37,029 bases of DNA, taken from Neobacillus endophyticus. Its GTDB lineage: Bacteria; Bacillota; Bacilli; Bacillales; Cytobacillaceae. The stretch spans positions 1 to 37,029 of the forward strand of contig NZ_JABRWH010000003.1 in the NCBI RefSeq assembly GCF_013248975.1, in the 5' to 3' direction. Below are positions 30,636 through 37,029 of the stretch, piece by piece. The position numbers were made by a program, and so were the translations under genes. Below the pieces are notes generated by a model. It was not told the DNA's origin and ran no database searches. It saw only the letters and a program-made list of their open reading frames with translations. Positions within the stretch are counted from its first letter, which is position 1. Each line of letters starts with the position of its first letter.

Positions 30636-31376
30636 TTAACTCGGCACAGCTTTCTTTTTTGGTATGAAAATGTAGACAAAATATGCAATTATTAAAACAG
30701 AACAGAATGTAAAATATAATTCCTCGTTGTAATGCCCAAAAAAATTCATGCCATCCCACATTATATGTGCACCGATGGCTGGCAGGATTGATTTATAATA
30801 CAGGGTAGCAAAGATAAATGGAATATGTCCCAATCCAATTGCAAGAACGGCGGTAAAAGGACTATGAAATGCGTGTAGAAGTCCAAAAATCAGTGAGGAT
30901 CCTAAGAGGGAAAATAGGAATCTTCTTAATAATTCGCCAGGCAGTAATGTAAATAAGCCAATAAAAGTCAATACACATAAAAACTCTTCGCCGAAACCAA
31001 TCAATGGTAATATCGAGTTTAACTTCAAATATTGCGATCCCGTATAAACTACGCCATCTAACCCCTGCGGGTTGTCAGTACCTATAATTTTTACCCCTAT
31101 CATGCCCAGTATAGCGCTTGCTGCAAATATCCCAAAGACAATTTTAATGTTTTTCTTAAATGACCCATTGGGTTTTAGTAACAGTTCTCTTCTTCCAACA
31201 AGTAAAGCATAAGCAATCATAACGAAATAACATAAAATTGAGTCAAAGTATGAATTTTTAAGAAAGTTGGCATTTAACATAACGATTGTTAGAGGTACGA
31301 TTGCAAAAAATAGAACACCTTTAGTTAATGAAACCTCCTCTAAGTATTTGATGTTTTTTCTAAATGCACTAAACAT
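30636..31376 (-). CDS. CPBP-family intramembrane protease-like protein
   Basis: A 246-residue membrane protein with about seven helices. The CPBP/CAAX (Abi) motifs are seen in order: EE in GFGEEFLCVL, FxxxH in FGLLHAF, and GAHIMWDGMNF. The Arg usually found after EExxx is replaced (EEFLCVL), so activity is uncertain. GGGAGGGGG precedes ATG 31376. Such proteins act in bacteriocin immunity or prenyl-protein processing in other bacteria; no bacteriocin gene is nearby. Confidence 0.75.
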   Translation of the reverse strand: MFSAFRKNIKYLEEVSLTKGVLFFAIVPLTIVMLNANFLKNSYFDSILCYFVMIAYALLVGRRELLLKPNGSFKKNIKIVFGIFAASAILGMIGVKIIGTDNPQGLDGVVYTGSQYLKLNSILPLIGFGEEFLCVLTFIGLFTLLPGELLRRFLFSLLGSSLIFGLLHAFHSPFTAVLAIGLGHIPFIFATLYYKSILPAIGAHIMWDGMNFFGHYNEELYFTFCSVLIIAYFVYIFIPKKKAVPS

Positions 31377-31668
31377 GTTGTCCCCCTCCCGTTTTTACCA
31401 TCTTATTACCCTTGTTTAGGATGTAGTACAAAAGTACCTTTTAAAAGATGAATAAATAAAAAAGAGTCATAGGTTCAAGTATTTAAAGGAATCTAAATGA
31501 AGGTGTCTTTTTATTGCGATTTAACCTATACATAACTCAGGTTATGTTGCGAATTTACGAGAATGGTTAGGAACATAAATATTTAATAAAATATTTCGGC
31601 TATACTTGGTAAAAAAATATATATTCGACATGAATATACATGGTAAATTAAAGGCTAGGAGGGTGTTT

Positions 31669-32217
31669 ATGGAAACCAATATATCCTTATTTTCCTTGAT
31701 TTTTACTGGAGTTGGAGTGTTAGCGACGATAGTTTTTAGTTTCCTATTATGGAAGGCTACGAAAAATGCAGCTGATACAGCAAGAGCAACACTTGAATTG
31801 AGTAAGGAATTGTATGAGCGAGAAGAACAAAGACAGAAGGAATTTAATGAAATCAGAAAGAAACAGTTAGCTCGTCAAATATGGAGAGAGTCGGAAAAAG
31901 CTTATTACGCAATTGTTGATGTAGACCCGTTGAATATTTTGAATAAGTTAGAATCTGCACCATCTGATCTTCATGTTGATAAAGAAGAAATCATTAAGTA
32001 TTTTCCAAGAGAACAAGTAGAAATTATTTTCAAAGCTTGGGACGCGTATATTGATTACAAAGAGCAGAAACAAAAACTTTACGAAGTATCTGGCATTGCA
32101 GTGGTAATTAGCCAAGCGGAGCTAGATGCTGTGTCAAAAGAGGTTGAACCAATAGTCTTGGCATTTAGCAATTTAGAAAATATGATCAAATATCAAGTTC
32201 TAAAAGAAGCATCGTAA
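31669..32217 (+). CDS. Membrane-anchored helical protein, 182 aa
   Basis: ATG 31669 has AGGAGGG six bases upstream; an ORF extension to 31606 has none. One N-terminal membrane helix (SLFSLIFTGVGVLATIVFSF) is followed by a coiled coil (KNAADTARATLELSKELYER) and a cytosolic helical domain. Typical of small accessory membrane proteins on plasmids; function unknown. Confidence 0.65.
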   Translation: METNISLFSLIFTGVGVLATIVFSFLLWKATKNAADTARATLELSKELYEREEQRQKEFNEIRKKQLARQIWRESEKAYYAIVDVDPLNILNKLESAPSDLHVDKEEIIKYFPREQVEIIFKAWDAYIDYKEQKQKLYEVSGIAVVISQAELDAVSKEVEPIVLAFSNLENMIKYQVLKEAS

Positions 32218-32237
32218 AAAATGGTGCTTTTTTTTGT
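32204..32237 (+). terminator. Intrinsic terminator
   Basis: AAGCATC (32207) pairs with GGTGCTT (32223-32229), then a T8 run. The stem begins inside the last codons of the preceding gene. Confidence 0.75.
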
Positions 32238-32687
32238 TGGTAATTTTAAGCCCCTAAAATTTAGTCGGATTTCCCTTTAAAAGTTAATGCTACAGAGTGT
32301 ATTTGTCGGAAAATCGGTGTCATTTCGAAAGGACTGAACCCCTGAAAAATCTAGAAAGAAAAGAGCCAAGGCCTATGAATCGATTCATAGGGAGAAGTGG
32401 GTACCCCTCAGATATACCCATTTGAACCTATGACCATAACTTAAACGGTATTCGAATATTAGAGATTTGAAGGTACACTAATTTATTTGGCCTGAATCCT
32501 ATAGAATTATTTATTTTTTCAAGGTGTTCGAACAGTGATTTGCGGCTGTTACAATGATTATTTTGCAAGAAATCTCCTATAAAACTCCATTATTTACCTC
32601 GTAATTTTTTTATTTTTCAAAGGGGTTAGAATTTAGCCTGCATGAAGCTACGATGTTATTGAGATCGAGGAAAGGAGGAAAATCATT
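32238..32687. other. Gene-free region with a 20-bp perfect palindrome
   Basis: About 450 bp without an ORF. CCTATGAATC/GATTCATAGG (32372-32391) is a perfect 20-bp palindrome. Its right half TCATAGG can also pair with CCTATGA at 32427-32433, enclosing a second stem TGGGTA/TACCCA (32399-32420). These are mutually exclusive folds. A GCTACAG near 32288 recalls the 14-kb array header. Candidate functions are an RNA switch, a recombination or nicking site, or a single-strand origin. Confidence 0.5.
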
Positions 32688-32882
32688 ATGTTTAATGATA
32701 AAGTTACTGTTCTTTTTTGTATTCCAATGGCTGACTGGTTCTATCTTCAAAATATGATTATGAACCAAAGCTCAATCAATTTCCGTGATATTGAACTGCT
32801 TAACAATTTATTTGAGTCAGCATCAGTTGAAATGGAAACATTTACTAGCTTCAACATTGATGATGATGACTTACCACTGTAA
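32688..32882 (+). CDS. Hypothetical protein, 64 aa
   Basis: AAAGGAGG precedes ATG 32688. A 64-residue acidic product with a hydrophobic start (VTVLFCIPMADWFYL) and acidic end (FNIDDDDLPL). Not recognised. First of two genes, separated from the second by a small hairpin GACGG/CCGTC (32897-32913). Confidence 0.55.
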   Translation: MFNDKVTVLFCIPMADWFYLQNMIMNQSSINFRDIELLNNLFESASVEMETFTSFNIDDDDLPL

Positions 32883-32929
32883 GAAAAAAAGAATATGACG
32901 GCTAAATGCCGTCTAAGGAGGAAAAACAT

Positions 32930-33244
32930 ATGTCCGAGGAGCAATTGTCTGAAAATGAACTACAATTATCTGTTGAAGATTTAAAAAGGATAAGAGAAGA
33001 AGAAGAGTTAGCGTGGCAAGAGTTTTTTCGTGAGGAAGAAGAAAGATTTGAAAAGGAAGTAGAAGAGTACTATAGAACGTTAGAAAATAACAGTGAAGCC
33101 GTTATATCATTTAGCCTTGAAGAACTTAATCGGTTACTGACAGCAGTGCAGAATTCAGGCTCAGAATTAAAAAATCTGAATTTAGCGATGAAAATTCGAG
33201 AAGCCATCAATTCATTTCCATTTTTAAAAAAGAGGGCGGCGTAA
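32930..33244 (+). CDS. Acidic helical protein, 104 aa
   Basis: AAGGAGG eight bases before ATG 32930 sets the start. The 104 residues are dominated by Glu-rich helices (RIREEEELAWQEFFREEEER), with a terminal domain holding FSLEELNRLLTAVQNS. A DNA-mimic or anti-restriction role would fit the charge but is speculation. Confidence 0.55.
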   Translation: MSEEQLSENELQLSVEDLKRIREEEELAWQEFFREEEERFEKEVEEYYRTLENNSEAVISFSLEELNRLLTAVQNSGSELKNLNLAMKIREAINSFPFLKKRAA

Positions 33245-33260
33245 AATTACGTCGTCCTCT
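33230..33260. terminator. Bidirectional terminator
   Basis: AGAGG-CG-CGTAA and TTACG-CG-CCTCT pair at the convergent ends of the 32930 and 33272 genes; the stem includes the last codons of the former. Confidence 0.7.
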
Positions 33261-33271
33261 AATTTATATTG

Positions 33272-33934
33272 TTAATTTTGTTTATTCTTAAAATTACTTT
33301 GTGCTTTTTGGAAATCATTAAAAAATGCTGTTTCTTTTTGATTTATAGTTTTTAAATCCATGTTACTGTCATGCATAATGTAACTATTATAAGCCATATC
33401 CCATTCAAATAATGATTGCCATGCCATCATAACGTCGTTTCTTTTATCAAATTGGGCATCGAGCCCCTTGGAAGTTGTAGTATTTACTTTGTCGAATCTC
33501 TTCCATCCTTCTGCATTTTCTTTACCGATAAAAATCGAAACATTCGATGAGTTCGGATTCTCGTTTACCTCTTGAAGTAAATTAGAATGAAATTGATCCA
33601 TAAATGTAAGAAAACCCTCTAAATACTGGTCTGAAACAGGAGTATCCACAGATAATACATTTGAATTCTTTGCGGGGTTATCTTTAACTGTTTTTGGCAC
33701 TTGTTTAACTGTTTTAGTTGCTTCAATGGCTTTCGATTTCTGTTTTTGACTAACACTCGCTTTCTGTGAACTTCCTGGATCAATTGCAAAACATATCACT
33801 AGCACAACTAAACAACCTGCAGCATATAACCACATTTTTTTTGTTTTACCAGTACCTTTTAATTTCGATCTAATTGCAAGTACAATAAAAACAACCAATG
33901 CTATAAAACTAATATCTCCAATGAACGGTATCAT
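33272..33934 (-). CDS. Membrane-anchored protein, 220 aa
   Basis: ATG 33934 has AAGGAG seven bases upstream; an in-frame ATG at 33967 has none. Two N-terminal membrane helices (ISFIALVVFIVLAIRS and MWLYAAGCLVVLVICFAI) precede a Ser/Lys/Gln linker and an extracytoplasmic or cytosolic helical domain (YLEGFLTFMDQFHSNLLQEV). It resembles small Bacillus proteins of unknown function. Hexamer array I lies in its upstream region. Confidence 0.6.
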   Translation of the reverse strand: MIPFIGDISFIALVVFIVLAIRSKLKGTGKTKKMWLYAAGCLVVLVICFAIDPGSSQKASVSQKQKSKAIEATKTVKQVPKTVKDNPAKNSNVLSVDTPVSDQYLEGFLTFMDQFHSNLLQEVNENPNSSNVSIFIGKENAEGWKRFDKVNTTTSKGLDAQFDKRNDVMMAWQSLFEWDMAYNSYIMHDSNMDLKTINQKETAFFNDFQKAQSNFKNKQN

Positions 33935-34049
33935 TAAAAGGCTCCTTATTATTTTATGGACAAACATTACTAGATAAATTTTACTATCTTTTACAATAAA
34001 AGGAACACTTGCTTTTCGACAAAAACCATATGCGCATTAAAATTATTGT

Positions 34050-34079
34050 TAATATTTATGCTAATGTTATTGTTAATAA
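34050..34079. repeat. AAYRTT hexamer array I
   Basis: AATATT (34050) and AATGTT (34062) in register, with ATTGTT (34068) and AATAAA (34074) continuing. It is between the stop of the translocase operon and the start of the minus-strand membrane protein at 33934. Confidence 0.5.
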
Positions 34080-34092
34080 AGAAGTTGTTCAA

Positions 34093-34728
34093 TCACTGAA
34101 TGTCCTCTTTTGTATAAACGCGGCAATTAACTTTGTATTCAGTACAGAGGTCTTTCAGTTTATCTCGGCGAAGCGTTGATATCGTATAAAAAACAAGGGT
34201 TGGGATTTGATTGAATTGTTCTTTCATTACCGGATTTAGCTTGGAGTATAACTCGATTTTCTTTTTGTTATCAGCCATTGATTGAGTGCGATCGACCTCC
34301 AGAAAATAATAATTGCCTGTAAGTGTGAAAGTAGCATCTGGAATAAGCGTAATATCTACATAAGTAAAGCCCTCTTTATATTTAAATTGAATGGGTTCTT
34401 CTATTCTCCAGTCTTTCGGGCAGTAATAGTACAGATACATATCATTTCTCATCAGGTGGTGTTCGATCTGTAGGCTCCATTTCGCCTCTATCGTGCTTCC
34501 GACTAATTCCCTTCCTTTTGCGTTTAGGTAATAAATATTCCTGCCTTGGTGTGTCTTCACTTGAAGGTATTCCTTCATGGATCCTAGAATTTTTAAGGCG
34601 TTTCTGTCTGTCCCTAGCTGGTGCTTTATTTGGAGCTGCTCCCTTGTCGCGAATCGCATTACCTCCAAACTTAATAAGATTTCCTCCTGGCGTTGTTGTT
34701 TCTTCTCCACTTGCGTAAGGTACTTCAT
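34093..34728 (-). CDS. Replication-relaxation family protein
   Basis: A 211-residue protein. Residues 1-75 are a winged helix (QEEILLSLEVMRFATREQLQ, then the YYLNAKGRELVG wing) and 85-211 an alpha/beta domain with RNDMYLYYYCPKDW and PDATFTLTGNYYFLEVDRTQ, as in the plasmid replication-relaxation (Replic_Relax) family. The ATG at 34728 has a strong AAAGGAG site inside the translocase gene. These proteins typically follow an FtsK/HerA-type ATPase on Bacillus plasmids; their biochemical role is unclear. Its first 95 codons overlap the translocase gene in another frame. Confidence 0.8.
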   Translation of the reverse strand: MKYLTQVEKKQQRQEEILLSLEVMRFATREQLQIKHQLGTDRNALKILGSMKEYLQVKTHQGRNIYYLNAKGRELVGSTIEAKWSLQIEHHLMRNDMYLYYYCPKDWRIEEPIQFKYKEGFTYVDITLIPDATFTLTGNYYFLEVDRTQSMADNKKKIELYSKLNPVMKEQFNQIPTLVFYTISTLRRDKLKDLCTEYKVNCRVYTKEDIQ

Positions 34729-36007
34729 TCTTGCTTACTCCTTTCGCATACTTTTCTAATCGGGTCCACATTTCGTCCTGGCTTAAAAATGGAACCTGTA
34801 ATTCCTTCAATTCGTGTGTTTTAAATAAGGCCCTCCCTTTTACATCAGAGGGCAATTCCTCAGCTCCTAAATCGTCTATGGCCACTCCTGATGCGTATCC
34901 ACTTGGTAAACGGAAACTAATCTTTGCATCAGCGTTCTGTTTAATCATCCGGGGAAGTGTGTCAGCTGTAGGATATTGAGTGGCAAATATCAGACGGTAC
35001 CCCAAGGCTCCAGTAAGATACGCGATCTTGGCTAATTGTGTTTGGCAGTAATTCAATTGTTTTTTCATTGTTTCAGGCATCCATTTTTCAGGGGCAAGTT
35101 GTGCAGCTTCATCGACAATCACAAAGCGTCTTTTCTTAATCTTGGTATCTACTACATTGGATAAGTAGTTTTGACGGAAATAAACGTAGTCTTTTTGGTA
35201 TTGAGATTCGAGGAAATCTAATAATTGAGTGGCATCGAGAGGATTCCCAGCAACGTATTTTATTTGTTTCAAATTTTCATAGCGTCCAAACTCCAATAAT
35301 CCTTTTAAATCTATGATGTAAAATTCTACATCTTCCGGATGCGTTTCAATTAGATATGTCATCATCATTCGCAGCATAACGGATTTACCAAAGCGAGTAG
35401 TGCCGGCAACGGTCATATGAGGAACGTGATCGAAATTGTGCCAAATCATTCCATGTATTGCCTTGCCTATTGGAACTATCCAGCCTTTTTTATTTTTAGG
35501 CACATCTGTGTAAGGGAACATTGTTGACAATTCCTCATCATAAACACTGATATTTAACGTCTTCTTGAATTCAATTGAAACAGGTTTTTGCAAACCATCG
35601 GTAAAGACTTTTGCTTCTTTTTCTTTCTTTTGCATATTAGAGGCTCCAAGACCTGGTATGATGCTAAACTTATAAATGGTCCCCAAGCGGATTGCTTTTG
35701 AAGGATCAAAGCATTTTTTATGGATGACAGTACTGTTTCCTGAATTCCAATACACTTCAGAGCCTACATTTACCTCGTTTTTGCAAGTTTTACACTTGCC
35801 CTTGCATTTAGTTTCAATCATCTCAAAACCTTCGTAAATGGCCTTCTTTGACTTGTAGCGAGGGATTCTTAGCTTCCCGTCCTTCTCTCGGATACCATAA
35901 CCGACATTTTTAAAGATAAGCTCAATTTTTTTTCGATCATTTTGTTTTCCCTTTGGAATAAAGGCGGCAGCTCCAATTAAAGCTGGAACGATTGCCCATT
36001 CAAGCAT
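34442..36007 (-). CDS. FtsK/HerA-type DNA translocase with inserted zinc finger
   Basis: A 521-residue plasmid DNA pump. A short N-terminal hydrophobic segment (AIVPALIGAAAFI) is followed by a zinc finger at Cys68/Cys72-Cys75 to His96-Cys99 (CKTC and HKKC), then the ATPase with Walker A GTTRFGKS (202-209) and Walker B RRFVIVDE (Asp299, Glu300). GAGGTG precedes ATG 36007. Residues about 427-521 are Pro/Lys/Arg-rich and overlap the start of the next gene. It probably moves plasmid DNA during transfer or segregation; no relaxase or mating-channel genes are seen. Confidence 0.88.
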   Translation of the reverse strand: MLEWAIVPALIGAAAFIPKGKQNDRKKIELIFKNVGYGIREKDGKLRIPRYKSKKAIYEGFEMIETKCKGKCKTCKNEVNVGSEVYWNSGNSTVIHKKCFDPSKAIRLGTIYKFSIIPGLGASNMQKKEKEAKVFTDGLQKPVSIEFKKTLNISVYDEELSTMFPYTDVPKNKKGWIVPIGKAIHGMIWHNFDHVPHMTVAGTTRFGKSVMLRMMMTYLIETHPEDVEFYIIDLKGLLEFGRYENLKQIKYVAGNPLDATQLLDFLESQYQKDYVYFRQNYLSNVVDTKIKKRRFVIVDEAAQLAPEKWMPETMKKQLNYCQTQLAKIAYLTGALGYRLIFATQYPTADTLPRMIKQNADAKISFRLPSGYASGVAIDDLGAEELPSDVKGRALFKTHELKELQVPFLSQDEMWTRLEKYAKGVSKNEVPYASGEETTTPGGNLIKFGGNAIRDKGAAPNKAPARDRQKRLKNSRIHEGIPSSEDTPRQEYLLPKRKRKGISRKHDRGEMEPTDRTPPDEK

Positions 36008-36188
36008 GATTTTTCACCTCGGTAGTTTCGCAACAAAATGCGAATTCGAAAAAATTGGGGAGGGGCCCAGTAACGACGTAGGAGTATTGGGAAGGGACCT
36101 AATAGTTTTAAGCAATCAGTACTGAATTGTACAAGCAGAATGCTATAAAAATACTAATATCGGTACATACCAAAGAAATTTCTGCAAC
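36008..36188. other. Gap in the minus-strand operon
   Basis: No supported ORF. TTCGCA and TGCGAA form a hairpin at 36027-36044 just upstream of the translocase ribosome binding site on its strand. It may space or attenuate translocase expression. Confidence 0.4.
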
Positions 36189-36425
36189 CTAGCCTACTAA
36201 AAGTACCAACTTCCAGCATAGCATCAGAAAGCCGAATCCCATAGCCCCATAGCTCACTGCACGCACTAGCGTTTCATTGATCGTCACGCCAAGCTTTTCA
36301 AGGGCAATCAGTATCAAAAGAGTCGAGCCTAAACCTATGAAAAAGGTCAAGCCCCCATCTATCCCAGACAAGATGCTAGGCTTTGGACCGATCATAAAAA
36401 CTTTGAATGGAATAACTTTCACCAT
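36189..36425 (-). CDS. Small membrane protein with two helices, 78 aa
   Basis: Two membrane segments (GGLTFFIGLGSTLLILIALEKL and VSYGAMGFGFLMLCWKLVLL). The start at 36425 overlaps the previous small gene by about 50 bp; an internal ATG (in KVFMIGPK) is a possible later start. Upstream of the translocase, so it may be part of its membrane assembly. Confidence 0.55.
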   Translation of the reverse strand: MVKVIPFKVFMIGPKPSILSGIDGGLTFFIGLGSTLLILIALEKLGVTINETLVRAVSYGAMGFGFLMLCWKLVLLVG

Positions 36426-36498
36426 CTTCCACCCCTTTCACCCAGCCATAGATATAGCCAATGGAAAAACCAACGCAGCCGAAAAATATACCTAGCAT
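36376..36498 (-). CDS. Small membrane peptide, 40 aa
   Basis: GAGG six bases before ATG 36498. A 40-residue peptide with one membrane helix (LGIFFGCVGFSIGYIYGW) and an acidic tail. It starts inside the end of the preceding gene and ends inside the next, in a third frame. Tight overlaps like this fit an operon of small proteins. Confidence 0.45.
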   Translation of the reverse strand: MLGIFFGCVGFSIGYIYGWVKGVEDGESYSIQSFYDRSKA

Positions 36499-36707
36499 TC
36501 TTCCTCACTCCAATTTTTCCGATTCGCAATCGCTTCTTTTACTGATGCTTTAGCTAACCATGCTTGAAAATCAGCCAACAATTGAAGCAGTTCAATTAGA
36601 GTGAGTTGATTTTCTTTTCGTAAATCAAACAATTTATCGGCTAATACGGATCTCAGCATGCTCATTTCCATTAGGGTTTTAGGTTTCGGCATTTTAGGAA
36701 TATCCAC
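36492..36707 (-). CDS. Hypothetical helical protein, 71 aa
   Basis: GTG 36707 has GGGAGGG eight bases upstream; an ATG at 36746 overlaps the zinc-ribbon gene and has no site. The 71-residue helical product (MLRSVLADKLFDLRKENQLT) has a Trp-containing second half (DFQAWLAKASVKEAI). Not recognised. Confidence 0.55.
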   Translation of the reverse strand: MDIPKMPKPKTLMEMSMLRSVLADKLFDLRKENQLTLIELLQLLADFQAWLAKASVKEAIANRKNWSEEEC

Positions 36708-36709
36708 GA

Positions 36710-36814
36710 CTAGTTCCCTCCCCTCATTGCCCAGCAGTAATCGCAAACATCCTCATTATTCGTAAAAAGGTAAGAATCCCTGACCTGACCACAATCTTTG
36801 CATTGCTGCTCCAT
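36710..36814 (-). CDS. Zinc-ribbon peptide, 34 aa
   Basis: A 34-residue peptide with two CxxC pairs (QCKDCGQV and DVCDYCWAM), enough for one complete zinc ribbon. GGGAGGGG, formed by the end of the previous gene, is close to ATG 36814. Small zinc ribbons of this kind are common beside phage and plasmid replication genes. Confidence 0.6.
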   Translation of the reverse strand: MEQQCKDCGQVRDSYLFTNNEDVCDYCWAMRGGN

Positions 36815-36816
36815 GC

Positions 36817-37029
36817 TTACCCCTCCCAGTAGCGGTTAATGATTTTCTTCTCAATTCGTTTGAAATAGTCCACTCTGGTTGCATCGAATCGATACATATG
36901 GTCGAGAATCATTTCGTGCTGCTCTTTGGTCTTGGCTTTATCACATAGGTCATTTAAGGTAGCAATATCCATCAGATACCAGGATTTTTCTAATTCGTTG
37001 AATGGATTGTGATTGTAAGTTTTGGCTTC
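36817..37029 (-). CDS. C-terminal part of the gene that crosses the window ends
   Basis: Seventy codons from the window edge to TAA at 36819-36817 (ELEKSWYLMDIATLNDLCDK, then DATRVDYFKRIEKKIINRY). Joined to positions 126-1 it makes one continuous 112-codon frame. Helical, unrecognised. It starts the minus-strand operon that ends with the replication-relaxation gene. Confidence 0.75.
   Translation of the reverse strand, partial: EAKTYNHNPFNELEKSWYLMDIATLNDLCDKAKTKEQHEMILDHMYRFDATRVDYFKRIEKKIINRYWEG

Overview
The window looks like one complete circular plasmid of about 37 kb from a spore-forming Bacillaceae. Three things support this. A minus-strand gene runs off the right end (36817-37029) and continues in the same frame at the left end (126-1), so the two ends join. 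The DNA is AT-rich with strong AGGAGG-type ribosome binding sites and frequent TTG/GTG starts. Several products belong to sporulation families (two YjcZ-type peptides, a GerPB-like protein, a CotB-like coat protein).

Layout on the plus-strand numbering. 0.2-2.2 kb: small HTH, DUF771-like and YjcZ genes. 2.3-3.1 kb: a tyrosine recombinase. 3.3-4.9 kb: a broken RelE toxin gene and an AbiD/AbiF (Abi_2) HEPN gene flanked by structured, terminator-bounded sequence. 5.0-6.5 kb: ParA, an Asn-rich ribbon-helix-helix partner and a small XRE regulator. 6.9-7.8 kb: an operon of small unknown genes. 8.3-9.8 kb: a primase-type (AEP) replication protein followed by a hairpin-rich candidate origin. 9.9-13.4 kb: small genes, an ArsB/NhaD-type transporter and a CotB-like protein. 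13.9-15.6 kb: two terminase-small-subunit-like ORFs around an unusual repeat array, then small peptides and the GerPB-like gene. 16-28.7 kb: a phage-type region with a J-domain protein, a divergent repressor switch with three operators, a replication module in SPP1 38-39-40 order, an ERCC4 nuclease, coiled-coil proteins, a sigma-region-4/ArpU-like regulator, a tail tape measure protein and a tail-associated protein. 28.8-34 kb: accessory genes, including a CPBP membrane protease. 34.1 kb to the end and around to 126: a minus-strand operon with an FtsK/HerA-type DNA translocase and a replication-relaxation family protein.

The most unusual feature is a plasmid-wide set of AAYRTT hexamer arrays in 6-bp register. 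They lie upstream of parA, rep and at least six other transcription units. The same hexamers also occur in register inside the gene of the RHH partner, where they encode its Asn-Ile/Asn-Val repeats. This suggests a dispersed centromere that doubles as a regulon, comparable in concept to the omega protein of pSM19035. A second unusual feature is the array at 14.12-14.66 kb: nine GCTACA elements, most followed by a motif duplicated exactly 10 bp apart, with a different motif in each unit. A third is a 287-bp antiparallel-free, same-strand overlap between the translocase gene and the replication-relaxation gene.

Two replication systems coexist: a plasmid AEP-type Rep with ParAB-like partition, and a phage replisome under repressor control. 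Capsid, portal and large terminase genes are absent. The element therefore looks like a plasmid that acquired, or decayed from, part of a temperate phage, and not like a complete phage-plasmid.
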